A stretch of DNA of 64,000 bases from Oscillospiraceae bacterium (GCA_015066405.1 SVOM01000001.1:40277-104276), one strand, 5' to 3'. Positions 1-9,159 are shown, numbered from the stretch's first letter. Notes: generated by a model from the sequence alone, not told the origin. Program-made: numbers and translations.

Positions 1-633
1 AAGGGACGGATTTTCACAGTATTCAATTCCGTTTTTATCGAGTACATCGTGTTTAACATAGCTTGGTAGCTTTAGCTCGTCCGGAGAGATAAGCACAAAT
101 TTAATACCCTTATAGCGCGATAACGCATTTATAAGTGAATGTACCGTTCTGCCGAATTTAAGGTCTCCGCAAAGGCCTATGGTAAGATTATTAAACCTAC
201 CTTTTTCGCGGTGTATTGTAAGCAGGTCTGCCAAGGTTTGCGTTGGGTGATTGTGTCCGCCATCTCCCGCATTTATAACGGGAATAGAAGCGGCTTTAGC
301 GGCTACGAGCGGTGCGCCCTCTTTTGGGTGGCGCATTGCTATAATATCGGCATAGCAGCTGATAGTTTTTGCGGTATCTGATACGCTTTCTCCCTTAGCA
401 GCGGAGGATGAATTGGCTTCCGAAAAGCCGATAACATTGCCGCCGAGCTCATACATTGCCGATTCAAAACTTAAGCGAGTGCGGGTTGACGGCTCGAAAA
501 AGAGTGTCGCCAACTTTTTACCGCGGCATTTTTCAGAGTATTTTTTGGGATTGTCGATAATATCGCAAGCAGTATTAATAAGCGCGTGGATTTCTTCAAC
601 CGAAAAATCGAGAATATCAATTAAACTACGCAT
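1..633 (-). CDS. pyrB: Aspartate carbamoyltransferase catalytic subunit (3' end outside window)
   Basis: Condenses carbamoyl phosphate with L-aspartate to carbamoyl aspartate, the committed step of pyrimidine synthesis in the cytoplasm. I translated the minus strand from the ATG at 633: 211 codons are open up to the window edge, about two thirds of the usual ~305 residues. Visible are the carbamoyl-phosphate motif EPSTRT (residues 47-52), the AAKGES loop lysine (80), HPTQT (129-133) and the aspartate-domain start [11 protein letters not shown] (156-166). The ATG has an AGGAAGG ribosome site and lies 12 bases after the pyrE stop, so it is the last pyr gene seen here. A regulatory pyrI or the missing carA could follow beyond the edge. 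Identification is secure. Confidence 0.95.
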   Translation of the reverse strand, partial: MRSLIDILDFSVEEIHALINTACDIIDNPKKYSEKCRGKKLATLFFEPSTRTRLSFESAMYELGGNVIGFSEANSSSAAKGESVSDTAKTISCYADIIAMRHPKEGAPLVAAKAASIPVINAGDGGHNHPTQTLADLLTIHREKGRFNNLTIGLCGDLKFGRTVHSLINALSRYKGIKFVLISPDELKLPSYVKHDVLDKNGIEYCENPSL

Positions 634-645
634 ATTTTTTCCTTC

Positions 646-1302
646 CTATGCTTTCGCACCGTTTATTTCAAGGTATTTCTTAATTCTATCAACATTTTCG
701 CGGTTTTTCTCATCTTCTTCAAGATACTCAATAATATCGTATACATCAACTACCGAGTATACGGGGAAGCCGAATTCCTCGCCAACCTCTGCCATAGCAG
801 ATTTTTCGGTTTGACCCTTTTCCTTGCGGTCAACCATAACAAATGTGGCGGCAACCTTTGTGCCCTCGAGTTTTGATAAAATAGCCATACTCTCGCGAAT
901 AGCGGTACCTGCGGTAATAACATCCTCAACTATTACTATTTCCTCGTTTTTGGTAGGCTTATAGCCTACAAAAACACCGCCTTCGCCGTGGTCCTTTTCT
1001 TCCTTACGGTTAAAGAAGAAGGGAACATCAAGGCCTTCTTTTGCTAACGCTACTGCAACAGATACAGCAATCGGTATACCCTTATATGCAGGGCCGTAAA
1101 GTACAGTCTTTTTGTTGCCTACTTTTTCAAAATATGCCTTTGCATAAAACTCGCCAAGCTTGCAAATTTGCTCGCCTGTTTTTATATCGCCTGCATTTAT
1201 AAAATAGGGGATTTTTCTGCCCGATTTAGCGGTAAAATCGCCGAATTTGAGTACGCCTGCACCCTCTAAAAACTCAATAAATTCTCTTTTGTAAGCTTCC
1301 AT
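646..1302 (-). CDS. pyrE: Orotate phosphoribosyltransferase
   Basis: Transfers phosphoribosyl from PRPP to orotate giving orotidine monophosphate, the substrate of PyrF. 218 residues, normal for the family. The PRPP-binding signature IVIVEDVITAGTA is at about residues 122-134 and the flexible hood loop RKEEKDHGEGG at 99-109. The start has an AGGAGAAG-type ribosome site. It is followed directly by pyrB but is separated from pyrF by a zinc-ribbon gene, a DUF559 gene and a palindromic repeat, so the pyr genes are not contiguous. Probably still co-transcribed from the promoter ahead of pyrC, though an internal promoter cannot be excluded. Confidence 0.96.
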   Translation of the reverse strand: MEAYKREFIEFLEGAGVLKFGDFTAKSGRKIPYFINAGDIKTGEQICKLGEFYAKAYFEKVGNKKTVLYGPAYKGIPIAVSVAVALAKEGLDVPFFFNRKEEKDHGEGGVFVGYKPTKNEEIVIVEDVITAGTAIRESMAILSKLEGTKVAATFVMVDRKEKGQTEKSAMAEVGEEFGFPVYSVVDVYDIIEYLEEDEKNRENVDRIKKYLEINGAKA

Positions 1303-1340
1303 TTTTCTTCTCCTTCAAATTGAATTTGTTTGTAACATGG

Positions 1341-1464
1341 CCTTCTCCAGCGGAGAAGGGGGACCGCTTGCGGTGGATGAGGAGAACACTCGATAATCAT
1401 CTTTACAATAATCTCCTCATCCGTCTTTGCCTTGCGGCAAATCCACCTTCTCCGCTGGAGAAGG
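1341..1464. repeat. Imperfect long inverted repeat with palindromic tips (REP/MITE-like)
   Basis: The left arm (1341-1385) begins with CCTTCTCCAGCGGAGAAGG and ends in GGATGAGGAGA. The right arm (1412-1464) is its imperfect reverse complement and carries CCTTCTCCGCTGGAGAAGG at its outer end. Each tip is itself a 19-base palindrome. The loop is about 26 bases. It sits between pyrE and the DUF559 gene, starting only 38 bases upstream of pyrE in the transcribed strand, and could fold into a large mRNA hairpin. No second copy was seen in this window. I recall similar GC-rich elements as dispersed repeats in Clostridia genomes; that is memory, not a search. Confidence 0.7.
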
Positions 1465-1479
1465 CTGATAGACGGAATA

Positions 1480-1851
1480 CTAAAACTTTATATTATTCTC
1501 ATTTATGCCCAAGTGCAACAATATATCCTGACAAACTGAATTAAAGCGTCGGTTAATATCTTCATTGGTATAGCGCAAAACAGTAATTCCTAAATTGTCG
1601 AAATCCTCATCACGATTTTTATCTTTTTGTATGTTCTCTTCGAATCCGTGCCCTTGACCGTCAATTTCAATAACAATTCTGTTTTTGGCAATAAAAAAAT
1701 CAACGATATAATTGCCTATATTTTTTTGCCGATTAACTGTGATGGGTAACTTTTTTAAAAAATCATACCAAAGGCGCTTTTCTTCGCGTGTCATATTTTT
1801 TCGTAAGTTTTGCGCCAAAGAAACATATTTTTTATTGTATTTATAAATCAT
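1480..1851 (-). CDS. DUF559 (Vsr-like endonuclease fold) protein
   Basis: 123 residues. The N-terminal part (LAQNLRKNMTREEKRLW, ~12-28), the VDFF block (50-53), VIEIDGQGH (60-68) and VLRYTNEDI (91-99) are the pattern of DUF559, a family related to very-short-patch-repair endonucleases. The acidic residues around VDFF and EID would form the metal site. The target is unknown. It sits inside the pyr operon in the same orientation, next to the palindromic repeat at 1341-1464. Its own ribosome site is weak. A role in spreading or maintaining the neighbouring repeat is conjecture; a host repair role is equally possible. Confidence 0.75.
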   Translation of the reverse strand: MIYKYNKKYVSLAQNLRKNMTREEKRLWYDFLKKLPITVNRQKNIGNYIVDFFIAKNRIVIEIDGQGHGFEENIQKDKNRDEDFDNLGITVLRYTNEDINRRFNSVCQDILLHLGINENNIKF

Positions 1852-1908
1852 ACATCTAATTCCAAACCATGACTTGCATATTATCAGTAAAATTCAAACT
1901 TTCTTCGT

Positions 1909-2271
1909 TTATATTAAACATACTATTACACAAATCAACAAAACGCATGTAGAAATTGCGCCAAGTATAATACCTGCGGTTTTCTTTTTAAGTTTACAAC
2001 CTTTGAAATGGGATACCAACCCAAAGATTAAAGAAAGACCGCTAAAAATCAGAATATATACAGCGCTTGCAATTTTTTGCATAGTGGCAATATTCGGTAT
2101 TGATACGCTTGCAATGATCGGCAAAGTGTACACGCAAGCAATAATACCTAAAACCAAACTCGCTATTGCAAAACCACGCCCTTTTTTCGTTAAAGGCATG
2201 CCGCAATTAGGGCAAAATTTTGCCTTGTCGGAAATTTCTTTTCCGCATTCAACACAATTTATGAGCGCCAT
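1909..2271 (-). CDS. Zinc-ribbon plus three-helix membrane protein (DUF4190-like)
   Basis: 120 residues from the ATG at 2271, chosen over an upstream in-frame ATG because GGAGAAG lies just before it. The N-terminus has two CxxC pairs (C6/C9 and C20/C23) forming a zinc ribbon, followed by three hydrophobic segments at about 34-55, 66-86 and 97-120. This resembles zinc-ribbon DUF4190-type membrane proteins of Firmicutes whose function is unknown. It starts 10 bases after the pyrF stop, so it is co-transcribed with the pyr genes; nothing in it suggests a step in pyrimidine synthesis. Confidence 0.7.
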   Translation of the reverse strand: MALINCVECGKEISDKAKFCPNCGMPLTKKGRGFAIASLVLGIIACVYTLPIIASVSIPNIATMQKIASAVYILIFSGLSLIFGLVSHFKGCKLKKKTAGIILGAISTCVLLICVIVCLI

Positions 2272-2281
2272 ATTCTTCTCC

Positions 2282-2980
2282 TTAACCGATAAATTCTTCA
2301 ACGCATCTATTGTATGCGGCAACTACGTCTTCAGCAGCGGTAATCGGTCTGCCAACAACTATGTAGTCCGAGCCGATTTTCTTAGCTTCGGCGGGTGTCA
2401 TAACTCTTCTTTGGTCGCCAATATCGCCATCGGCAAAGCGCACACCGGGGGTTATGGTTAAAAAGTCGTTTCCGCATATTTCGTGTACTTTACCCGCTTC
2501 CAAAGGAGAGCAAACTACACCGTCAAGCCCTGCTTTTTTTGCGGTTGCGGCATAATGCATAACAACCTTGTCGATAGGTTCTTTGATAAGTAAGTCATTT
2601 TCCATACTCTCTTGGTCGGTAGAAGTAAGTTGGGTAACGGCTATAAGCAGCGGTCTTGTGCCATCAGGTCTGGTTAGTCCTTCAAGCGCTGCCTCCATCA
2701 TACGTCCTGTACCACCTGCGTGTAGGTTGCATATATCAACATCAAGGTTTGATAACACCGCCATCGCCTTTTTAACGGTGTTGGGTATATCGTGAAGTTT
2801 AAGGTCAAGAAAAATTTTATGACCGCGTTTCTTTATTTCTTTAACTATTGACGGGCCCTCTGCATAGAAAAGCTCCATACCTATTTTTACAAACGGTTTG
2901 CGGTCGGTAAACTTATCTAAAAACTCATAAACCGCAGTAGCACTCGAAAAATCACAAGCTACAATTACATCCTTACCCAT
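2282..2980 (-). CDS. pyrF: Orotidine 5'-phosphate decarboxylase
   Basis: Decarboxylates OMP to UMP, the last de novo step. 232 residues, a TIM barrel of usual length. The catalytic segment DLKLHDIPNT (residues 59-68) holds the Asp-Lys-Asp array (D59, K61, D64), and the phosphate-binding end reads IVVGRPIT near residue 210. The ATG overlaps the pyrD stop by one base (TAATG), so translation is coupled to pyrD. Followed by the zinc-ribbon gene. Confidence 0.97.
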   Translation of the reverse strand: MGKDVIVACDFSSATAVYEFLDKFTDRKPFVKIGMELFYAEGPSIVKEIKKRGHKIFLDLKLHDIPNTVKKAMAVLSNLDVDICNLHAGGTGRMMEAALEGLTRPDGTRPLLIAVTQLTSTDQESMENDLLIKEPIDKVVMHYAATAKKAGLDGVVCSPLEAGKVHEICGNDFLTITPGVRFADGDIGDQRRVMTPAEAKKIGSDYIVVGRPITAAEDVVAAYNRCVEEFIG

Positions 2981-3891
2981 TATTTAACTCCTCCTATAAT
3001 GTCTTTCAAATTTCCAATGCCGTATTTATCCAAAACAGCAGGCAATTCATTTATAATATCTCGGCAAATGTAGGGGTCTACAAGGTTTGCCGCACCGATT
3101 TCTACGGCTGTGGCGCCCGCTAACATCATTTCAATTACGTCTTCGGCACTTGATACACCGCCCATACCAATGACTGGGATATTAACAGCATTTGCCACCT
3201 GATAAACCATACGAACGGCAACGGGGAATATTGCAGGGCCCGAAAAACCGCCCATTTTGTTGGCGATTACGGGGCGCCTTGTTTTAAGGTCAATTCTCAT
3301 ACCGAGCATTGTATTGATTAAACTTATACCGTCAGCACCCGCCGCTTCACACGCCTTTGCAATGCTTACTATGTCGGTAACGTTGGGCGAGAGCTTTACT
3401 ATAACGGGCTTGGTGGTAACGGCTTTAACGGCCTTTACAACCTCGGCCGCCGCCTCGGGCGAAGTACCAAAGCTCATACCGCCACCGTGGACGTTCGGAC
3501 AACTAACGTTAACCTCAAGCCAGCCAACCTGTTCCTCTTTGTCTAACTGCTCGCAAGTGTAGGCATAGTCGTCTACCGCGAATCCGCTAACATTTGCCAT
3601 AACCTTTTTATTAAAGCATTTTTTAAGCTTCGGCAATTCTTCGCTAATTACCTTTTCTACCCCTGGGTTTTGAAGCCCTACAGCATTTATCATACCGGCA
3701 TAGCATTCGGCAATTCTCGGTGTGGGGTTTCCAAAACGCGCATCCTTAGTAGTGCCTTTAAAGGAAAATGTACCAAGCACGTTTATATCGTAAAGCTCGG
3801 CAAACTCATAGCCGAAGCCAAAGGTACCACTGGCGGGGATTATGGGGTTATCAAGTTCAATACCGCATAAATTAACGCTTAGTCTTCCCAT
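2980..3891 (-). CDS. pyrD: Dihydroorotate dehydrogenase B, catalytic subunit (class 1B)
   Basis: FMN-containing subunit oxidising dihydroorotate to orotate and passing electrons to PyrK. 303 residues from the ATG at 3891, which follows AGGAGGAG; an in-frame ATG 39 bases upstream lacks such a site. The active-site base is Cys131 in NVSCPNV, typical of class 1 enzymes, and the FMN phosphate loop is VIGMGGVSS. The class 1B assignment rests on the adjacent pyrK. The start overlaps the pyrK end by 13 bases. Confidence 0.97.
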   Translation of the reverse strand: MGRLSVNLCGIELDNPIIPASGTFGFGYEFAELYDINVLGTFSFKGTTKDARFGNPTPRIAECYAGMINAVGLQNPGVEKVISEELPKLKKCFNKKVMANVSGFAVDDYAYTCEQLDKEEQVGWLEVNVSCPNVHGGGMSFGTSPEAAAEVVKAVKAVTTKPVIVKLSPNVTDIVSIAKACEAAGADGISLINTMLGMRIDLKTRRPVIANKMGGFSGPAIFPVAVRMVYQVANAVNIPVIGMGGVSSAEDVIEMMLAGATAVEIGAANLVDPYICRDIINELPAVLDKYGIGNLKDIIGGVK

Positions 3892-4616
3892 AAAATCTCC
3901 TCCTTTTGCATTACTGGGCCATCCTTGCATATACGCTTATAACCCGTAATGGTTTTGCAAGAGCATCCCATACAAGCACCAAAGCCGCAACCCATACGCT
4001 CCTCAAAGCTGAGTTCGCCACTCGTTTTGGATGCTTTATAAACGGCTTTAAGCATAGGCTCGGGTCCGCAGGTGTAAAAGTAAGAATATTCTATATTTTC
4101 CATTGCGTTTGTTACAAAGCCCTTTATGCCTTTTGAGCCATCAACCGTAGTAACAAAAACGTGGCAGCCTAAAGCCTCAAACTCTTTTTCATAAAAGATT
4201 TCATCCGCTGTATTAAAACCCAAAATAACCGATACATCTTTTTCTGCCGCTTTTAGCTGTTTTGCTAACATATAAAGTGGAGGAACACCTACGCCTCCGC
4301 CAAGTAAAAGCGGTGTGTCGCCCGAGCGTGATACATCATAGCCGTTGCCAAGACCTGTTAATACATCCAACTCTTGTCCGTGGGGCATTTTGCTCATTTG
4401 CTCGGTGCCATGGCCTACCACCTTGTAAATAATGGTAATTTCAGTATCGGTGCTATCGCAAACCGAAATCGGTCGGCGCAAATATTTGCCGTCAAGCTTT
4501 ATGTTAATAAACTGTCCGGGAGCGGTTATGGCTGATGCATCCCCCGAAAGTGTCATCAGCATAACATCACGCGTTAAATTAACATTTTTTGTTATTTTGA
4601 AAATTCCTTGTTTCAT
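3879..4616 (-). CDS. pyrK: Dihydroorotate dehydrogenase B, electron transfer subunit
   Basis: FAD and 2Fe-2S subunit that carries electrons from PyrD to NAD. From the ATG at 4616 (preceded by GAGGT) the protein has 246 residues. The FAD-binding RRPISV lies at about 47, the NAD-domain glycine loop LGGGVGVPPL near 108, and the C-terminal cluster ligands occur as CGFGACMGCSC followed by a fourth cysteine in RICKDGP. The start lies 9 bases upstream of the carB reading-frame end, giving a short overlap. Confidence 0.96.
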   Translation of the reverse strand: MKQGIFKITKNVNLTRDVMLMTLSGDASAITAPGQFINIKLDGKYLRRPISVCDSTDTEITIIYKVVGHGTEQMSKMPHGQELDVLTGLGNGYDVSRSGDTPLLLGGGVGVPPLYMLAKQLKAAEKDVSVILGFNTADEIFYEKEFEALGCHVFVTTVDGSKGIKGFVTNAMENIEYSYFYTCGPEPMLKAVYKASKTSGELSFEERMGCGFGACMGCSCKTITGYKRICKDGPVMQKEEILWED

Positions 4617-4624
4617 TATAAACC

Positions 4625-7600
4625 TCACGCATCAATGGTGGAAATTGTAAGGGTTGTTTCTTCCAATACGTCAAGCAATACCTTTACAGTATCAAGTGCT
4701 GTGAAAATTGTGATATTATTTTCGGTGGCAATTTTACGTATCTGATGGCCATCACTTTCGGGGCCGCCCGCGTTAATATCCTTGGTGTTAAGCACATAAG
4801 CGATGTGTCCCTGGCGGAGCGCCTCTTGAATTTCATCACTGCCATCACTGATTTTCTTTAATATATGTGTGCGAATACCGTTGTCTTTAAGGAACTTAGC
4901 CGTACCCTCGGTAGCTTCAATATTAAAGCCTAAGTTATAGAAGCGGCGAATAAGCGGCAATGCTTCGGGCTTATCTCTATCAGCTATTGTTGCAAACACT
5001 GTGCCGTAATTTTGCAAATGCATACCCGATGCCTGAAGTGCTTTATAAAGCGCACGGTTTAATTTATCATCATAACCTATCGCTTCGCCCGTTGATTTCA
5101 TTTCGGGGGAGAGATATGCATCAAGTCCACGCAGCTTATTAAAGGAGAATACCGGTACCTTTACGTACCAACGCTTTTTCTCGTCTGGGTATATGCCGAA
5201 TATGCCCTGTTCTTTTAAAGATTTGCCCAAGATTACCTCGGTTGCAATATCTGCAAGACTGTAGCCCGTTGATTTTGACAAGAACGGTACAGTACGAGAT
5301 GAACGGGGGTTAACCTCGATTATATAAACATCATCATTTTCATCCACTATAAACTGGATGTTGTAAAGGCCAACAATGCCAATACCGAGACCGAGCTTCT
5401 TAGCGTACTGCAAAATTGTACCCTTAACTTTATCGGAGATGCTGAAGGTGGGGTAAACGCTTATCGAGTCGCCGCTGTGTATACCTGTACGCTCTACAAG
5501 CTCCATAATACCTGGCACAAACACATCTCTGCCATCGCAAATGGCATCAACCTCAACCTCTTTACCTTGGATGTATTTATCAACAAGCACGGGCTTGTCC
5601 TCATCAATTTCAACCGCGGTTTTAAGATAGTGGCGCAGTTGCTCCTCGTTAGCAACTATTTGCATGGCGCGGCCACCAAGCACGAAGCTGGGGCGCACAA
5701 GCACGGGGTAGCCGATTTCCTTTGCCGCGGCAATACCGTCCTCAATTTTTGTAACGGCTTTGCCTTTTGGTTGCGGAATATCGAGGTCGCGTAAAATCTT
5801 CTCAAAACTGTCGCGATTTTCGGCACGCTCAATGGCATCACAATCAGTACCGATAATCTTAACACCGCGCTTCATTAACGGCTCAGCAAGATTAATAGCG
5901 GTTTGACCGCCGAGAGACGCAATTACACCCTCGGGTTTTTCAAACTCGATAATGTTCATAACATCCTCGGGGGTAAGCGGCTCGAAATAGAGCTTATCGG
6001 CAGTTGTATAGTCGGTAGATACTGTTTCGGGGTTATTGTTTATAATAATTGCTTCATAACCCGATGCTTTAATTGTCTGTACGGCGTGTACGGTAGAATA
6101 GTCAAATTCTACACCCTGACCTATACGGATAGGACCTGCACCCAGTACTACAATTTTCTTTTTATTGGTAAGGCGAGAAGCGTTTTCGCCCGTATATGAA
6201 GAGTAGAAATAGGGTATATATGCATCTGTGTGGCAGGTATCTACCATTTTGAACACGGGGAAGATGTTGTTGGCTTTTCTTGTGTTGTAAACATCAAGCT
6301 CTTCACATTTCCAAAGACGAGCAATATATTTATCACTAAAGCCCATTTTCTTAGCGGCAATAAGTGTATCAACATTATTTACATTCTCTTTGAGGGTGTC
6401 TTCCATATCGATAATATTCTTTATGGCTTCAAGGAAAAATGCAGTAATTTTGGTGATCTCGTGGATTTCTTCTACCGTTGCGCCGCGGGCAATAAGCTCG
6501 GCGATGGCAAAGATATTGTCATCCTTAAATTCTTTAATATAGTCAAAGAGTTGTTCTTTGCTCATATTATCGAACTTTGGCATATAGAGATGGTTTACAT
6601 TAATCTCCAGTGAGCGTACTGATTTGAGCATACACTCTTCAAGGTTTGAGCCGATACCCATAACCTCGCCGGTTGCTTTCATCTGTGTGCCGAGTGTATT
6701 GGCGGCCGACGTAAACTTATCAAACGGGAAGCGGGGGAATTTTGCAATAACATAGTCAAGCTTCGGCTCAAATGCCGCGGTTGTGTTGGCGATTTGGATG
6801 TCTTCGAGCAACATACCGAGCGCAATTTTAGCAGTAACTCTGGCAATCGGGTAACCGCTCGCTTTAGAAGCGAGCGCAGAAGAACGTGATACACGAGGAT
6901 TTACTTCAATTAAATAGTATTCGCTGGTGTTGGGGTTAAGAGCAAACTGTACGTTGCAACCGCCCTCAATTTTAAGCTCTTTGATAAGCTTAATGGCACT
7001 GTCATTAAGCATTTTTTCGTCTTCTTTTGAGAGCGTCATAATCGGCGCTACAACCAACGAGTCGCCTGTATGCACACCAACGGGGTCGATGTTTTCCATA
7101 CCGCATATAGTTATAGCGTGGTCGGAGGAGTCGCGCATAACCTCAAACTCAATTTCCTTGTAGCCCTTAACACTTTTTTCAACAAGTACCTGATGAACAG
7201 GGGAAAGCTTAAATGCGTTAAGACCAATCTCTATAAGCTCGGTTTCATTTTCGGCAAAGCCACCGCCCGTACCACCGAGTGTAAACGCAGGGCGGAGCAC
7301 TACGGGGTAGCCGATTCTTTCGGCCGCCGCCTTTGCTTCTTCAATGCTGTATGTGATTTCAGACGGAATAACAGGCTCGCCGATAGATTCGCAAAGTTCT
7401 TTGAAAAGTTCGCGGTCTTCCGCACGCTCGATACTCTCACTGCTAGTACCAAGCAACTCTACGCCACATTCTTTCAAAATGCCTTTTTTCTCGAGCTGCA
7501 TTGCGATATTAAGTCCTGTTTGACCGCCGATACCGGGAACGATGGCATCGGGGCGCTCATAACGGAGAATTTTTGCGATATATTCGAGCGTTAACGGCTC

Positions 7601-7798
7601 CATATATACCTTGTCGGCAATAGTGGTGTCGGTCATAATTGTAGCGGGGTTTGAGTTGCAAAGAACAACCTCATAGCCCTCTTCTTTAAGTGCTAAACAC
7701 GCCTGTGTGCCTGCATAGTCAAATTCAGCCGCCTGTCCTATAACAATAGGGCCTGAGCCGATAATCAATACCTTTTTAATGTCTGTTCTTTTAGCCAT
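4625..7798 (-). CDS. carB: Carbamoyl phosphate synthase large subunit
   Basis: Makes carbamoyl phosphate from ammonia, bicarbonate and two ATP. 1057 residues, full length, with the expected two homologous ATP-grasp halves: the first opens with IGSGPIVIGQAAEFDYAGTQ and the second, near residue 550, with LGAGPIRIGQGVEFDYS. The C-terminal ~130 residues form the MGS-like allosteric domain. It begins 3 bases after the pyrC stop. The glutaminase subunit carA, usually directly upstream of carB, is absent here, so it must lie elsewhere in the genome or past the left edge. Confidence 0.97.
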   Translation of the reverse strand: MAKRTDIKKVLIIGSGPIVIGQAAEFDYAGTQACLALKEEGYEVVLCNSNPATIMTDTTIADKVYMEPLTLEYIAKILRYERPDAIVPGIGGQTGLNIAMQLEKKGILKECGVELLGTSSESIERAEDRELFKELCESIGEPVIPSEITYSIEEAKAAAERIGYPVVLRPAFTLGGTGGGFAENETELIEIGLNAFKLSPVHQVLVEKSVKGYKEIEFEVMRDSSDHAITICGMENIDPVGVHTGDSLVVAPIMTLSKEDEKMLNDSAIKLIKELKIEGGCNVQFALNPNTSEYYLIEVNPRVSRSSALASKASGYPIARVTAKIALGMLLEDIQIANTTAAFEPKLDYVIAKFPRFPFDKFTSAANTLGTQMKATGEVMGIGSNLEECMLKSVRSLEINVNHLYMPKFDNMSKEQLFDYIKEFKDDNIFAIAELIARGATVEEIHEITKITAFFLEAIKNIIDMEDTLKENVNNVDTLIAAKKMGFSDKYIARLWKCEELDVYNTRKANNIFPVFKMVDTCHTDAYIPYFYSSYTGENASRLTNKKKIVVLGAGPIRIGQGVEFDYSTVHAVQTIKASGYEAIIINNNPETVSTDYTTADKLYFEPLTPEDVMNIIEFEKPEGVIASLGGQTAINLAEPLMKRGVKIIGTDCDAIERAENRDSFEKILRDLDIPQPKGKAVTKIEDGIAAAKEIGYPVLVRPSFVLGGRAMQIVANEEQLRHYLKTAVEIDEDKPVLVDKYIQGKEVEVDAICDGRDVFVPGIMELVERTGIHSGDSISVYPTFSISDKVKGTILQYAKKLGLGIGIVGLYNIQFIVDENDDVYIIEVNPRSSRTVPFLSKSTGYSLADIATEVILGKSLKEQGIFGIYPDEKKRWYVKVPVFSFNKLRGLDAYLSPEMKSTGEAIGYDDKLNRALYKALQASGMHLQNYGTVFATIADRDKPEALPLIRRFYNLGFNIEATEGTAKFLKDNGIRTHILKKISDGSDEIQEALRQGHIAYVLNTKDINAGGPESDGHQIRKIATENNITIFTALDTVKVLLDVLEETTLTISTIDA

Positions 7799-7801
7799 TT
7801 T

Positions 7802-9019
7802 TTATTCCTCCATAAATACTTTCTTGCCATCATATACTGTTAAGTGGCATTTGCCGTCAAGCTCGTAATCTTTAAACGGTGTTGCGCGACCCATAGATAA
7901 AAACCTATCGGGGTCAACCGTCCATTTTTCTTCTAAATCCCAAACCGTAAAATCGGTACCCAGCGGTATACCAAATCGGCGCCTTGGGTTTATACACATA
8001 AGCTCGATTAGTTTTTCGAGCGTTATTATACCCGTCTTTACAAGATATGTGTACATAACTGGGAATGCAGTTTCAAGCCCTACGATACCAAAAGCACTAC
8101 TTTCTAGCCCTCTTGATTTTTCTTCGGCTGAATGCGGTGCGTGGTCGGTCGCTATCATATCAATAGTGCCATCCTTTATGCCCTCTATCAATGCCTCCAT
8201 ATCTTTGCGCGAGCGAAGCGGCGGGTTCATTTTAAATCGGCCGTCTTCCTTTAAATCTTCATCACAAAGCACAAGATAGTGCGGTGCGGTTTCGCAAGTA
8301 ACATTAAGTCCTTCGCTTTTTGCCTTTCGTATTAATTCGACACTTTCTTTTGTCGATATATGGCATATATGATAAGCGCATCCCGTTTTTCTGACTAAAT
8401 CTAAATCTCGCTGTATCGGACCCCATTCACTTTCACTGCATATACCTTTGTGGTTATGCTCTTTGGCATAAATACCATCGTGTATATATCCGCCGTGAAG
8501 CAATGAGTTATCTTCGCAGTGCGCTACAATTATTTTGCCTAAGCTCTTGGCTTTTAGCATAGCCGCCGTCATCACGTCGGCTTGTTGCACTCCGCGGCCG
8601 TCATCCGAAAAGGCGCATACGCTATCTTCTATCTTTTCCATATCGGATAGTTCACTGCCCAGTTGACCTACAGTAATCGAGCCGTAGGGAAGCACGTTTA
8701 TAAGTGCGTTTTGTTTTATTAAATCGGTTTGTATTTTTAGGTGCTCGGCACTATCGGGCACGGGGTTTAGGTTTGGCATTGTGCAAACTGCGGTATATCC
8801 GCCTGCCGCCGCCGCGGCCGAGCCACTCTTTATTGTTTCTTTATATGAAAAACCCGGCTCACGAAAATGCACATGCACATCGCAAAAGCCGGGAAAAATA
8901 AAATATTTGGATGAATTAAAACGGGAAAAGGAAATATCGGACAACAAAGTAGCCGCAACCGAGTTCTCAAAACCCTTGTCGGCTCCGCTTATTAAATTTG
9001 CAAGTAACTTGTTAGCCAT
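7802..9019 (-). CDS. pyrC: Dihydroorotase
   Basis: Zinc amidohydrolase cyclising carbamoyl aspartate to dihydroorotate. From the ATG at 9019 (after AGAAAGGAAAAG) it has 405 residues; a longer in-frame reading starting at 9076 would run through the leader terminator and is rejected. The metal site motif DVHVHFREPG is near residue 49, and DMIATDHAPHS near residue 280 supplies further ligands. First gene of the pyr operon, downstream of a PyrR-type leader. Confidence 0.96.
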   Translation of the reverse strand: MANKLLANLISGADKGFENSVAATLLSDISFSRFNSSKYFIFPGFCDVHVHFREPGFSYKETIKSGSAAAAAGGYTAVCTMPNLNPVPDSAEHLKIQTDLIKQNALINVLPYGSITVGQLGSELSDMEKIEDSVCAFSDDGRGVQQADVMTAAMLKAKSLGKIIVAHCEDNSLLHGGYIHDGIYAKEHNHKGICSESEWGPIQRDLDLVRKTGCAYHICHISTKESVELIRKAKSEGLNVTCETAPHYLVLCDEDLKEDGRFKMNPPLRSRKDMEALIEGIKDGTIDMIATDHAPHSAEEKSRGLESSAFGIVGLETAFPVMYTYLVKTGIITLEKLIELMCINPRRRFGIPLGTDFTVWDLEEKWTVDPDRFLSMGRATPFKDYELDGKCHLTVYDGKKVFMEE

Positions 9020-9035
9020 TTTTCTTTTCCTTTCT

Positions 9036-9065
9036 AAAATAAAAACCTTGCTGTACAGCAAGGTT
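9036..9065 (-). terminator. pyrC leader: pyr leader intrinsic terminator (attenuator)
   Basis: On the minus strand a perfect 22-base palindrome (AACCTTGCTGT / ACAGCAAGGTT) is followed by TTTTTATTTT, then by the pyrC ribosome site. It lies inside the transcript between promoter and first gene, so it must be conditionally bypassed. The ascending strand TCAACCTTGC can alternatively pair with GCAAGATTGA at the 3' side of the upstream PyrR hairpin (nine of ten pairs), the geometry expected for an antiterminator. Confidence 0.85.
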
Positions 9066-9114
9066 GAGCATAACAAAACGGGCAGTCTAAAACTGCAATT
9101 TTTTGTTTTTGTTC

Positions 9115-9149
9115 AATCTTGCCGATATCTCTGTATCGTCTTAAAGATT
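9115..9149 (-). promoter_or_regulatory. PyrR binding loop (anti-antiterminator)
   Basis: In the minus-strand transcript: lower stem AATCTT / AAGATT, asymmetric internal bulge (TAAGA on the 5' side, GC on the 3' side), upper stem CGATA / TATCG and hexaloop CAGAGA. The known PyrR recognition loop is CNGNGA above a purine-rich 5' bulge, which this matches. UMP-bound PyrR would hold this hairpin, free the terminator at 9036-9065 and switch the operon off. The pyrR gene itself is not in the window. Confidence 0.85.
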
Positions 9150-9159
9150 CATCTTTGTT

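Noticed and set aside
9020..9076. Longer pyrC starting at 9076
   Set aside because: It would be encoded by the attenuator hairpin; the ATG at 9019 has the proper ribosome site.
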